Shown here: one piece after another, positions 1 through 7,126 of the stretch
Numbering within the stretch: position 1 is the first letter of the stretch
Layout of the letters: each line of letters starts with the position of its first letter
From: Chitinophagaceae bacterium
GTDB taxonomy: Bacteria; Bacteroidota; Bacteroidia; Chitinophagales; Chitinophagaceae
Length of the DNA stretch: 64,000 nt
NCBI GenBank assembly: GCA_947455215.1
Contig: CANGNA010000016.1
Span: 1 to 64,000 of the forward strand
Direction: 5' to 3'
Notes under the pieces: model-generated
What the model saw: only the letters and a program-made list of their open reading frames with translations
Database searches by the model: none
Told to the model about the DNA's origin: nothing
Made by a program: the position numbers and the translations under genes

Positions 1-740
1 GCACCTGCTGTATTAGGGCGGGTCTTCTGTACCAGGCCTACTGCATATTCCAGTACATTATCCGGCACAGGCACACGCCTTACCAGCTCCTGGAATTGTA
101 GTATATCTTCGGCGCTCAGTACCTTCTCCAGGTCTACTGTTTTAGCGCCGGTAGTATTCTTTACAATGCTTACTTCTTCGGCAAAGCTTGGATAGTCCAG
201 CGTTACCTGGAACATAAAACGGTCTAGCTGGGCTTCCGGTAATGGGTAGGTACCTTCCTGTTCTATTGGGTTCTGCGTGGCCAGTACAAAGAAAGGCGCA
301 GGCAGTTTGTATACAGTGCCGCCGGCAGTTATGTTGCGTTCCTGCATGGCTTCCAGCAGGGCTGCCTGAGTTTTGGGTGGCGTACGGTTGATCTCATCGG
401 CCAAAATGATATTGGCAAACAAAGGGCCTTTGATGAACTGGAACTGGCGTTGTTCGTTCAGTATCTCAGCGCCGGTAATATCGCTCGGCATCAGGTCAGG
501 TGTGAACTGTATGCGCTTGAACGATAGGTGCAATACTTCTGATATGGTTTTTACCAGCAGGGTCTTGGCCAGGCCGGGCACACCAACCAGCAGACTGTGG
601 CCGTTGCATAAAATAGATATGATCAGCTTTTCTACTACATCGTCTTGCCCTACGATAACAGTGCCTATCGATTTTTTTAGCTCTGCTACACTATTCTTCA
701 GCGCGTTGGCTGCCTCTATATCATTTGCGTAAGATTGCAT
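1..740 (-). CDS. MoxR-family AAA+ ATPase, 3' end outside window
   Basis: This is the N-terminal ~246 residues of a MoxR-type AAA+ ATPase; the gene runs off the left edge. The start is the ATG at 740, giving [20 protein letters not shown]. Visible motifs are the Walker A variant GVPGLAKT (about residue 50), Walker B with [14 protein letters not shown], the following AALLEAMQE helix, sensor-1-like [20 protein letters not shown] and AQLDRFM. MoxR ATPases act as chaperones for metal or cofactor insertion and usually precede a DUF58/VWA protein, which here would lie outside the window. The gene is divergent from the MazG-like gene at 814, with a 73-bp shared promoter region. Confidence 0.93.
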   Translation of the reverse strand, partial: MQSYANDIEAANALKNSVAELKKSIGTVIVGQDDVVEKLIISILCNGHSLLVGVPGLAKTLLVKTISEVLHLSFKRIQFTPDLMPSDITGAEILNEQRQFQFIKGPLFANIILADEINRTPPKTQAALLEAMQERNITAGGTVYKLPAPFFVLATQNPIEQEGTYPLPEAQLDRFMFQVTLDYPSFAEEVSIVKNTTGAKTVDLEKVLSAEDILQFQELVRRVPVPDNVLEYAVGLVQKTRPNTAG

Positions 741-813
741 CTTTCGGTTTGCTCTTTTTTTATAAAGAACGCGAAAGTTCTATTATTTTGCGAAAAGAAA
801 CAAATACTTTAAC

Positions 814-1146
814 GTGGATGTAACTATAAGGCAGGCACAGCAGCAGGTAGATGAATGGATAAAGACAGTAGGGGTGCGCTACTTCAACGAACTGACCAAC
901 CTGGGCATACTGATGGAGGAAGTAGGGGAGTTATCCCGCATCATGGTGCGTAAATATGGAGAGCAGTCATTTAAAGAAAGTGATAAGCAGAAAGACATGG
1001 CTGATGAGATGGCAGATGTGCTTTGGGTGCTGATGTGCCTGGCGAACCAGACAGGGGTAGACCTGACCGAAGCCCTGGAAAAGAACTTTGAAAAAAAGAA
1101 CATCCGCGATAGCAACCGGCACAAGGATAATGAGAAACTGAAGTGA
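814..1146 (+). CDS. MazG-like nucleotide pyrophosphohydrolase
   Basis: A 110-aa all-alpha NTP pyrophosphohydrolase of the MazG/dUTPase-like superfamily, expected to hydrolyse non-canonical or excess dNTPs to the monophosphate and PPi. The metal-binding signature is present: EEVGELSR (about residue 35) and DEMADVLWVLMCLANQTGVD (about residues 66-85), corresponding to the ExxE-(12-28)-ExxD pattern. The length fits single-domain bacterial members. No in-frame ATG precedes the conserved core, so the start is the GTG at 814. The ATG at 818 is out of frame. A TAnnTTTG-like element (TTATTTTG) ends at 790. Confidence 0.87.
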   Translation: MDVTIRQAQQQVDEWIKTVGVRYFNELTNLGILMEEVGELSRIMVRKYGEQSFKESDKQKDMADEMADVLWVLMCLANQTGVDLTEALEKNFEKKNIRDSNRHKDNEKLK

Positions 1147-1179
1147 TTTGTTTTTGCGATATTTGTATAAACGTATGAT

Positions 1180-1374
1180 ATGAAGGGCGTGAATTTTATT
1201 ACCGATGATAAGAACCGGAAGAAGGCCATCGTCATTGAGTTAAAGACAATAGAACAGCATCCCGAAGAAGTGGATGATATATTAGATGCCATTGTTGCGT
1301 CGGCAAGAAAGGAAGAGCCGAAAAGAGCGTGGGCTGATGTAAAAAAGAGTTTGAAAACAAACGGTAAGCTCTGA
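1180..1374 (+). CDS. Antitoxin-like protein of a RelE/ParE-type module
   Basis: A 64-aa hydrophilic protein beginning MKGVNFITDDKNRKKAIVIE. The 'NFITDDKNRKKAIVI' opening with a beta strand followed by acidic helices (EEVDDILDAIVASARKEEP) resembles small Bacteroidota antitoxins encoded immediately upstream of RelE/ParE toxins; this is a remembered resemblance, not a search result. Its stop codon shares one base (TGATG) with the ATG of a toxin-like ORF that is cut off after about ten codons (1374-1442), so it now appears to be an orphan. It may still bind its own promoter or neutralise a toxin encoded elsewhere. Confidence 0.6.
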   Translation: MKGVNFITDDKNRKKAIVIELKTIEQHPEEVDDILDAIVASARKEEPKRAWADVKKSLKTNGKL

Positions 1375-1442
1375 TGTACTCTATTGTTGTCAGCCCTGTT
1401 AAATCACTCACTCCTTTATCATATCCCCCTTTAGCACTTTAG
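1374..1442 (+). pseudogene. Truncated RelE/ParE-like toxin remnant
   Basis: The ATG at 1374 overlaps the antitoxin stop as TGATG, the coupling typical of antitoxin-toxin pairs. The reading frame gives MYSIVVSPVK, a plausible first beta strand of a RelE/ParE toxin, then 12 unrelated residues and a stop at 1440. The catalytic and core parts of a ~90-100 aa toxin are absent and the DNA runs straight into the 3' end of the convergent gene at 1408, so this is read as a deletion scar. The assignment rests on about ten residues and the overlap, so it is tentative. Confidence 0.4.
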
Positions 1443-1917
1443 CTTTTACCAGCTGCACCAGCATAGCCTGCATTTCTTCCGGCTTTTGGGTGCCTATCAG
1501 TATTTTTTTGCCTGTTTTCAGTACTATCTGCAGGCCCATATTGCCGGCTACATTATAGGCTTTGCCCTTGCCGCCAAGGCCCAGGCGGATGCCCCAACCA
1601 CCAAAGTCTTTTAATGGACTGTACTGCCTTACATATACCTTCTGCACCTCGTCCCAGTTGATAATGAGCACCTGGAAGTGTATAGGAAAGAAGCGATAGA
1701 AGATACCCTGCTCATTCACTTGTGTGCGCAGCTCCATGAACACGAAGAGCAACACGATCAATGCAGGTGCTATAAGGCCTATCAGTATCTCTGTAACCAG
1801 GTCGGCCTGTGCCGGTTTATTGACGATAGTAATGATCACGGGCACCAGTAAAACGCCCACCAATATCACCCACAACCACCATTGCCTGAATTTCTGCTTT
1901 TCCGAAAATGTATTCAT
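1408..1917 (-). CDS. Two-helix membrane protein, DUF6141-like
   Basis: A protein of about 169 aa from ATG 1917 (MNTFSEKQKFRQWW); in-frame ATGs at 1932 and 1950 are also possible. Two hydrophobic segments lie near the N-terminus (WLWVILVGVLLVPVIITIV and LIGLIAPALIVLLFVFM), followed by a soluble C-terminal domain with basic and glycine-rich stretches (WGIRLGLGGKGKAYNV) and GLQIVLKTGKKILIGTQKPEE, which looks like a PH-like beta-rich fold. It resembles the DUF6141 group of bacterial membrane proteins, from memory. The function is unknown. It is convergent with the antitoxin/toxin remnant. Confidence 0.65.
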   Translation of the reverse strand: MNTFSEKQKFRQWWLWVILVGVLLVPVIITIVNKPAQADLVTEILIGLIAPALIVLLFVFMELRTQVNEQGIFYRFFPIHFQVLIINWDEVQKVYVRQYSPLKDFGGWGIRLGLGGKGKAYNVAGNMGLQIVLKTGKKILIGTQKPEEMQAMLVQLVKAKVLKGDMIKE

Positions 1918-1974
1918 CTTATGTATTTTCATATGGTCCGTTAAGACCACTTTTTAGATTATTACTTTTGCTCC

Positions 1975-2808
1975 TTACACGATCTTCCGTTTCAGCCAGG
2001 CACGCAGCTTCTCCCTTTTTATCAGCGACTCAGGAGGGTCGGATAGTACGCCTGCATATTTTTCGCCGCGGTGGGTAAAGTGCTTATTAAAGGTGCTCTG
2101 GTTGATGCCCCATTTCATCAGGAACTGTTTGCGCCCATCGTTCTTCACTACCCGCAGGGTAGACTTGGACTGGAAGTGATACACCCTGCTGTTGCCTATG
2201 CCTTTAAATATCCTGCAACCTGCCATCCACATCTTCATGGCAAAGTCATCATCACTGCTCACACCCGGGCTCAGCTCTATGCTATAGCCGCCGGTAATGT
2301 GCCAGTATTTCTTATGAACAATAGTTGGCGGCCATGTAGACCCATACCAGTCGTGCATAGGGAAGGTATTGCATTCGGCCAGCAGGTCTTTTTCGTTGAA
2401 CGTCTCTATAGTAGTACCATAGTCCTTCACTATCACACACGGGTTGTTGTGGAAGGTAGGCTCAATCATGGTCGATGAGAACATGAAGGCATCGGTACCA
2501 GCCGCCTTTATCTCTTCTGCCAACGCTACGTCCCATTGCGGACATACGTACATGTCATCGTTCATATACACAATGTAATCTTGCGTGGCTATGCCGCCGG
2601 CCATATTTACCGCTACACAAATGCCGGCATTGTCGGGTGTCTGGGTAAAGTCAAGCCCTTCTGCTTTGGCCCATTCCAGGGTGCCGTCGCTGCCATCGTT
2701 TATGTGCAGTACCACCTGGTGTGCATAGGCCGAGTTCTTGCGGATGCTCTCCACGCACAGCTTTACAAAGGGCAGGTTGTTCCAGGTAGGTATTATGATA
2801 GATAACAT
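1975..2808 (-). CDS. Family 2 glycosyltransferase
   Basis: A 277-aa GT-A fold glycosyltransferase, probably soluble and acting at the cytoplasmic face on polysaccharide or lipid-linked sugar acceptors. It opens with MLSIIIPTWNN, the classic GT2 first strand. NDGSDGT (about residue 37) is the nucleotide-binding Asp region and VYMNDDMYV (about residue 81) carries the DxD-like metal motif. The C-terminal third, with 'GVSSDDDFAMKMWMAG', supplies the usual acidic catalytic-base region. There is no transmembrane segment. The acceptor and donor cannot be deduced. It is divergent from the methyltransferase at 2904. Confidence 0.88.
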   Translation of the reverse strand: MLSIIIPTWNNLPFVKLCVESIRKNSAYAHQVVLHINDGSDGTLEWAKAEGLDFTQTPDNAGICVAVNMAGGIATQDYIVYMNDDMYVCPQWDVALAEEIKAAGTDAFMFSSTMIEPTFHNNPCVIVKDYGTTIETFNEKDLLAECNTFPMHDWYGSTWPPTIVHKKYWHITGGYSIELSPGVSSDDDFAMKMWMAGCRIFKGIGNSRVYHFQSKSTLRVVKNDGRKQFLMKWGINQSTFNKHFTHRGEKYAGVLSDPPESLIKREKLRAWLKRKIV

Positions 2809-2903
2809 GTGGCTATTTTACGGCTGTAAAAGTACGATTTTAAAGATGCCTGCAATAACAGCTTTAAAGAACTGCTATATTTGATGCTACTTATTACAGC
2901 CTA

Positions 2904-3491
2904 ATGTTCAGCCAGCTACGTACGTTCATCAAACGCAAAACATCACAGCAGTATAAATTCGACCTGCAGTATGCCCGCAACCAATGGGACAGTATGGCAT
3001 CGCTGGCCGATCTTGGCCGGTACAGCATTATTGTCGGGCTGGTGAAGTATTTCTGCCCCGGAGGGCGTGTACTGGATCTGGGCTGCGGAGAAGGTATCCT
3101 GCAGGAGAAATTCAGCCCGGCAGACTATACTCATTTTACGGGCGTCGACTTTAGCCGGGTGGCTATAGACAGGGCATCTGCAAAAGCATTGCCCAATACT
3201 ACTTACCTGGTGGGCGACCTTAACGCGCTGGATGTACCCGGTGTTTTCGATGTGATCATTTATAACGAGAGCATCTACTATATGGACGACCCTGAAGCTG
3301 CCATAAAGCGACTGCTGCCGCAACTGGCACCGGGTGGTATCATCATCATCAGCCAGGTAGATAAGCATGGCAAGGAACAGACCGCTATGTGGGACCTGCT
3401 GAACCCAACGCTGGACCTGGCAGCGCGCAACAAAGTGACCAATGCACAAGGCTATTCGTGGACCATACACGTTTATAAGCCACGCCAGTAG
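2904..3491 (+). CDS. Class I SAM-dependent methyltransferase
   Basis: A 195-aa Rossmann-fold methyltransferase. Motif I is RVLDLGCGEGILQEKF (about residues 56-71), followed by the acidic loop residue in FTGVDFSRVA, 'VGDLNALDVPG' for motif II and 'IYNESIYYMDDPEAA' for motif III/IV. It is related to the UbiE/Methyltransf_11/12 group; the substrate is unknown. The 5' neighbour is a divergent GT2 gene, so both may belong to envelope glycan modification, but this is inference from position only. Confidence 0.86.
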   Translation: MFSQLRTFIKRKTSQQYKFDLQYARNQWDSMASLADLGRYSIIVGLVKYFCPGGRVLDLGCGEGILQEKFSPADYTHFTGVDFSRVAIDRASAKALPNTTYLVGDLNALDVPGVFDVIIYNESIYYMDDPEAAIKRLLPQLAPGGIIIISQVDKHGKEQTAMWDLLNPTLDLAARNKVTNAQGYSWTIHVYKPRQ

Positions 3492-3565
3492 TAATGGTGG
3501 CGGATATATTATGTAATTTGGATTTTATTTACTTAATTAGCTGATAAAACAAAAAACACAGAACT

Positions 3566-3997
3566 ATGGAAGCAGGTTTGGCCAGTGTATTTATTTTAAT
3601 AATGCTCTTCGCATTGGGCATTGTCGTATTCATGGTAGCGGCCATGTGGAAAGTATTTCAGAAGGCCGGATTTGAAGGCTGGGAGTGTATCATTCCCATT
3701 TATAATGGTATTTGCCTGTTGAGGATAGTGGGTAAGCCGTGGTACTGGCTCCTGCTGATGTGTATCCCTATTGTAAACTGGGTATTCGTTATCTGGATGT
3801 ATAATATGCTTTCCAAAAGCTTTGGCAAAGATGAGGGCTTTACAGTAGGCCTGGTGTTGCTTGGATTCATTTTTCTACCCATACTAGGCTTCGGCGATGC
3901 ACAATACCAGGGGCCTTATGGAGATCGTGAGGAATACAGGAAGTATCGTGAGGCTCGTTCCGGCGGTTTTGATTTTGAACAGAACAATCTGGCTTAA
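3566..3997 (+). CDS. DUF5684 membrane protein, copy 1 of 3
   Basis: A 143-aa integral membrane protein with about four hydrophobic segments. It has the DUF5684 pattern: an N-terminal helix, 'MWKVFQKAGFEGWECIIPIY' with the amphipathic KAGxxGW turn, GKPWYWLL, then WMYNMLSKSFGKDEGF, LPILGFGDAQYQGPYGD and a C-terminal GGFDFEQNNLA tail. Automatic pipelines often call such proteins signal-peptidase-like because of a fused domain in other members; no peptidase residues are present here. It is the first of three tandem paralogues at 3566, 4032 and 4580, all on the plus strand and probably co-transcribed. The role is unknown. Confidence 0.78.
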   Translation: MEAGLASVFILIMLFALGIVVFMVAAMWKVFQKAGFEGWECIIPIYNGICLLRIVGKPWYWLLLMCIPIVNWVFVIWMYNMLSKSFGKDEGFTVGLVLLGFIFLPILGFGDAQYQGPYGDREEYRKYREARSGGFDFEQNNLA

Positions 3998-4031
3998 GCA
4001 GTTGATAAAGTAACTATAAAACTAAAATATT

Positions 4032-4535
4032 ATGGAAGGGCTTGCTATAATGATGATGGTGTTCCTCCTGGTCATTCTTGCGGTTATCGTGGTATCGGCA
4101 ATAGGGCTGTGGAAGGTTTTTGAAAAAGCCGGAGAAGAAGGCTGGAAGGCATTGATCCCTGTATATAACCTGCTCATATTGCTGGATATTGTAGGCAAGC
4201 CAAGGTGGTGGACATTGCTGATCGTAGCTAATCTGTTTACCAGTATTCTGAAGCTGGGTACCGGTGCAGACGATGGCATGGTGCAATTTCTTGATCTGGG
4301 TGCTACGATAGCGAGCCTTGTTTTCACTATCTGGATGTTCAATATGCTTTCCAAAAGCTATGGCAAATCAGAAGGTTTTGCCGCCGGGCTGTTCTTCTTC
4401 CCATTTGTTACGTTGCCAATACTGGGCTTCGGAAGCGCCAAATACCTGGGGCCGTACGGCGATAAAGAACGCTTTGAAGCCTACCAGACCAGCCATGGCG
4501 AAGGTTTCGACTTTGAACAGAATAAGCTGGTGTGA
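4032..4535 (+). CDS. DUF5684 membrane protein, copy 2 of 3
   Basis: A 167-aa paralogue of the preceding gene, 34 bp downstream of it. Shared landmarks are LWKVFEKAGEEGWKALIPVY, VGKPRWWTLL, IWMFNMLSKSYGKSEGF, LPILGFGSAKYLGPYGD and the tail GEGFDFEQNKLV. Compared with copy 1 it has an inserted segment of roughly 25 residues in the middle (LKLGTGADDGMVQFLDLG), giving a longer extramembrane loop. The near-identical tail FDFEQN(K/N)L in copies 1 and 2 suggests a conserved cytoplasmic contact site rather than random drift. Function unknown. Confidence 0.78.
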   Translation: MEGLAIMMMVFLLVILAVIVVSAIGLWKVFEKAGEEGWKALIPVYNLLILLDIVGKPRWWTLLIVANLFTSILKLGTGADDGMVQFLDLGATIASLVFTIWMFNMLSKSYGKSEGFAAGLFFFPFVTLPILGFGSAKYLGPYGDKERFEAYQTSHGEGFDFEQNKLV

Positions 4536-4579
4536 TCTCGGTAAGACCATTTATTTTTGACCAATAAATTTCTATAACT

Positions 4580-5095
4580 ATGGAAGGTAATCCTACAATG
4601 AGCATTCTGCTCTTTCTGCTATTTTTATTGCTGTTCGCATTGCCGGTAGCTTTAGGGCTGAGCAAATTATTTAAAAAGGCTGGTGAAGCCGGATGGAAGG
4701 GTTTTGTACCTATTTATAACCTGGTGATCATGCTCAGGCTTATAGGGCGGCCTGCATCGTGGGCCTGGGCTATATGTGGTAATTACCTGTTCACATTCGT
4801 GTGGAGCTTATTGCGGGGTGATGTAAACTCAGATCTTTACAGGGTCATTTATATTTCTCTTTCTGTGCTTTCATTCGTATTCCTGGTAAGAGCATTCTTT
4901 ACACTGTCGTACAGCTATGGTAAGGACGGTGTATTTACGGTATGGTTGGTAATACTGCCGTTTGTCTTCTTTCCGGTATTAGGTTACGGCAAATCCCGCT
5001 ACGAAGGGCCTTTTGGAGACCCTGACGCATACGATGCCTTCCAGGCTGGCCTGAATGGCAGTTTCGACTTTGAGCACGATATCCTTGCCAATTAG
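4580..5095 (+). CDS. DUF5684 membrane protein, copy 3 of 3
   Basis: A 171-aa paralogue, the most divergent of the three. It keeps LSKLFKKAGEAGWKGFVPIY, LIGRPASWAW, SYSYGKDGVFTVW, PVLGYGKSRYEGPFGDPDAY and a tail with GSFDFEHDILAN. The central loop is longer and carries acidic residues (RGDVNSDLYRV). It ends 10 bp from the 3' end of the convergent response regulator. Its start at 4580 (MEGNPTMSILLFLLF) parallels the MEG/MEA starts of the other copies. Confidence 0.76.
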   Translation: MEGNPTMSILLFLLFLLLFALPVALGLSKLFKKAGEAGWKGFVPIYNLVIMLRLIGRPASWAWAICGNYLFTFVWSLLRGDVNSDLYRVIYISLSVLSFVFLVRAFFTLSYSYGKDGVFTVWLVILPFVFFPVLGYGKSRYEGPFGDPDAYDAFQAGLNGSFDFEHDILAN

Positions 5096-5105
5096 CGCTG
5101 AAGCT

Positions 5106-5738
5106 CTATATAAACTTATTGTCCTTAGCTGCTTTTATAGCATCTGCCTTAGAGTGTACATCCAGCTTGTAGTAGATATTCTTGATGTGCGATTTTACGG
5201 TCTCCAGGTCTATGAATAGTTCATCGGCTATGCGCTTGCGGCTCTTGCCTGTGGCTATCTGTTCCAGTATCTCGGTCTCGCGGCGGGTTAGGGGAGTGCT
5301 CTCATTGCGCTTGAAGGAGGAGATGACCATACGGGCTATGTTGGCGCTCATGGGGCCACCACCTTCCATTACTTCTTTTATGGCTGCCACTATCTTTTCG
5401 GGTGGGGTATTCTTGGTCATATACCCGGCTGCCCCATTGCCCAGTGCGCGGAATATCAGCATCTCCTGCTCGTAAACGGTCAGGATGAGGATATGGGTCT
5501 CCGGCAGTAGTTTCTTCAGCTTGGGCAGGGCATCTACGCCCGATATGCCGGGTAGCTCCACGTCCAGCAGTATCACATCGGGGTCGTCTTTCTCTATGCG
5601 TTTGGCAGCTTCCTCATAACTCGGGTAAGTGCCCGCTATCTTATAGCCATTGGTATTGCCTATCAGAAAGGCATAGCCCTCGCGTATGGTCTCATCGTCT
5701 TCTATAATGGCTACGCGTATATCCAGATCATGGTTCAT
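5106..5738 (-). CDS. NarL/FixJ-type response regulator
   Basis: A 210-aa two-component response regulator. The receiver domain (residues 8-125) has the acidic pocket IIEDDE, the phospho-acceptor Asp in VILLDVELPG (about residue 56), the Thr in LILTVYE and the Lys in YMTKNT. The C-terminal LuxR-type HTH (about residues 147-205) contains LTRRETEILEQIATGKSRKR and the recognition-helix region ETVKSHIKNIYYKLDV. No histidine kinase is adjacent. It lies 18 bp downstream of gpsA on the same strand and may be co-transcribed with it. Its targets cannot be inferred. Confidence 0.9.
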   Translation of the reverse strand: MNHDLDIRVAIIEDDETIREGYAFLIGNTNGYKIAGTYPSYEEAAKRIEKDDPDVILLDVELPGISGVDALPKLKKLLPETHILILTVYEQEMLIFRALGNGAAGYMTKNTPPEKIVAAIKEVMEGGGPMSANIARMVISSFKRNESTPLTRRETEILEQIATGKSRKRIADELFIDLETVKSHIKNIYYKLDVHSKADAIKAAKDNKFI

Positions 5739-5756
5739 AAAGAAAGATATTAGTGG

Positions 5757-6776
5757 TTAAGACATCATTTTTTCCAGTTTCAGGAAACCATCCGACGCAG
5801 GGTGGTTCTCCCACAGCATCTTATAGATGACGGTGGCCATGGGCAGCGGCAGGTTATATCCTTTAGAGATATGCTGCATGCCACGGGCTGCATAATATCC
5901 CTCAGCCACCATGTTCATTTCCAGTATGGCTGCCTTTACCGAATACCCTTTACCTATCATGGTGCCAAACGTACGGTTGCGGCTGTGCAGCGAGTAGCAG
6001 GTAACCAACAGATCGCCCAGATATGCGCTGGTATGGAAATCAGGCCGCTCGCTGGATGGATGTTCCTTCTCAAAGTGCGCCTCCAGGAAATTGTACATCT
6101 CGCGGTAGCAATTGGTGGCATACACGCTCAGGAAGTTATCGCCGTAATCCAGTGCACGGGCTATACCTGCGCCTATGGCATATATGTTTTTGAGCACGGC
6201 AGCATACTGCGCTCCCCATATATCGTGATTGTGCGTGGTATTGATGTATGTGCTGTTGAATGCTTTGGATACCCCTTCAGTAAGGGCATCGTCAAGGCCC
6301 GAGAAGGTGAGGTAAGACAAGCGCTCATCGGCCACCTCTTCGGCATGACATGGGCCTGTTATGGCCACGTATTTATTCAGGTCGGTGCCCAGGTTGGTGG
6401 TCATGTAGTCGTTCAGCAGCAGGTTGCTGTCGGGTAGTATACCCTTAATGGCAGAGATGACATTCTTCTGCTGCCAAAGTGTTTTATCACCCTGTTCTAT
6501 CACCTTTTGAGCATAGGCCGATGGTACTGCCACCACAACAGTATCGCACTTTTCCAGCACACCGTTCAGGTCGGCAGAAGGCATAATGGAACCCGGTAAA
6601 AAGCGGACAGACGTAAGATAATGCGGATTGTGCTGGCGTGTTTGCAGATGCTTGATAGCTTCCTCGTTACGCACCCACCAATGGATGGAGTTATTGTTAT
6701 CCGTCAATATCTTGGCCAGGGCGGTGCCCCAACTGCCATTACCTATTATGCCTATCTGTCCTAGATCCTTGCTCAA
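5757..6776 (-). CDS. gpsA: NAD(P)-dependent glycerol-3-phosphate dehydrogenase
   Basis: A 339-aa GpsA, which reduces dihydroxyacetone phosphate to sn-glycerol 3-phosphate for phospholipid synthesis in the cytoplasm. The N-terminal Rossmann motif is GIIGNGSWGTALAKIL, followed by WWVRNEEAI, VVVAVPSAYAQKV, 'VISAIKGILPDS' and ITGPCHAEEV. The catalytic lysine lies in AQYAAVLKNIYAIGAG, and the substrate-binding C-terminal domain contains YLGDLLVTCYSLHSRNRTFG. The length is typical. The response regulator follows 18 bp downstream. Confidence 0.94.
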   Translation of the reverse strand: MSKDLGQIGIIGNGSWGTALAKILTDNNNSIHWWVRNEEAIKHLQTRQHNPHYLTSVRFLPGSIMPSADLNGVLEKCDTVVVAVPSAYAQKVIEQGDKTLWQQKNVISAIKGILPDSNLLLNDYMTTNLGTDLNKYVAITGPCHAEEVADERLSYLTFSGLDDALTEGVSKAFNSTYINTTHNHDIWGAQYAAVLKNIYAIGAGIARALDYGDNFLSVYATNCYREMYNFLEAHFEKEHPSSERPDFHTSAYLGDLLVTCYSLHSRNRTFGTMIGKGYSVKAAILEMNMVAEGYYAARGMQHISKGYNLPLPMATVIYKMLWENHPASDGFLKLEKMMS

Positions 6777-6890
6777 TTCGGGTGATTATTGTTGTTATCA
6801 AAGATAATCAGATTGTTAATAAAAAAGGGTGTTAGAAAGCAGGTGATTTTATATCGGCCTGTTGTTGTTGATCGCAGTGGTCTTTCAGCG

Positions 6891-7070
6891 TAGTAACACT
6901 AGTAACAGTTGGTAACACCAGTAACGTTACTAACACGCAGTAACACTTATGTTCAGTAATAGTAGTAGTTATAATGATATTGGTACTGATATTCAACAAT
7001 AATATTATGAATATCGGATTTGGTAATAGCAACAGTATAGTTGTTACAAGTGTTACAAGTGTTACCAACA
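6891..7070. repeat. GTAACA word array (site 1) in a 350-bp gene gap
   Basis: The gap between gpsA and the efflux adaptor holds a run of GTAACA-type words spaced about 9-10 bp apart at 6891-6948, then the complementary TGTTAC words at 7041-7070. The words alternate orientation, so short hairpins are possible. A 79-aa minus-strand ORF over this stretch (6832-7071) is just a low-complexity translation of the repeat. The same word recurs at 54512-54560 and 54750-54814. No gene is seen in this gap. Confidence 0.65.
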
Positions 7071-7099
7071 AAAAGATAGGGCAGCCTCAGCCGCCCTAT
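7070..7099 (-). terminator. Probable rho-independent terminator of the efflux adaptor gene
   Basis: ATAGGGC (7076-7082) pairs with GCCCTAT (7093-7099) around an inner GC/GC step. On the minus strand the stem is followed by CTTTTT. It lies 28 bp beyond the stop of the adaptor gene. Confidence 0.6.
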
Positions 7100-7126
7100 T
7101 AACTCTTTAACCTATTACCCTTTTAA

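Noticed and set aside
5095-5106. Terminator between the third DUF5684 gene and the response regulator
   Set aside because: The 10-bp gap has no stem. Transcripts from the two strands may overlap, but no hairpin can be claimed.
6832-7071. 79-aa minus-strand ORF (MLVTLVTLVTTILLLLPNP...)
   Set aside because: It is a low-complexity translation of the GTAACA word array. It has no coding-like composition and overlaps the terminator of the adaptor gene.
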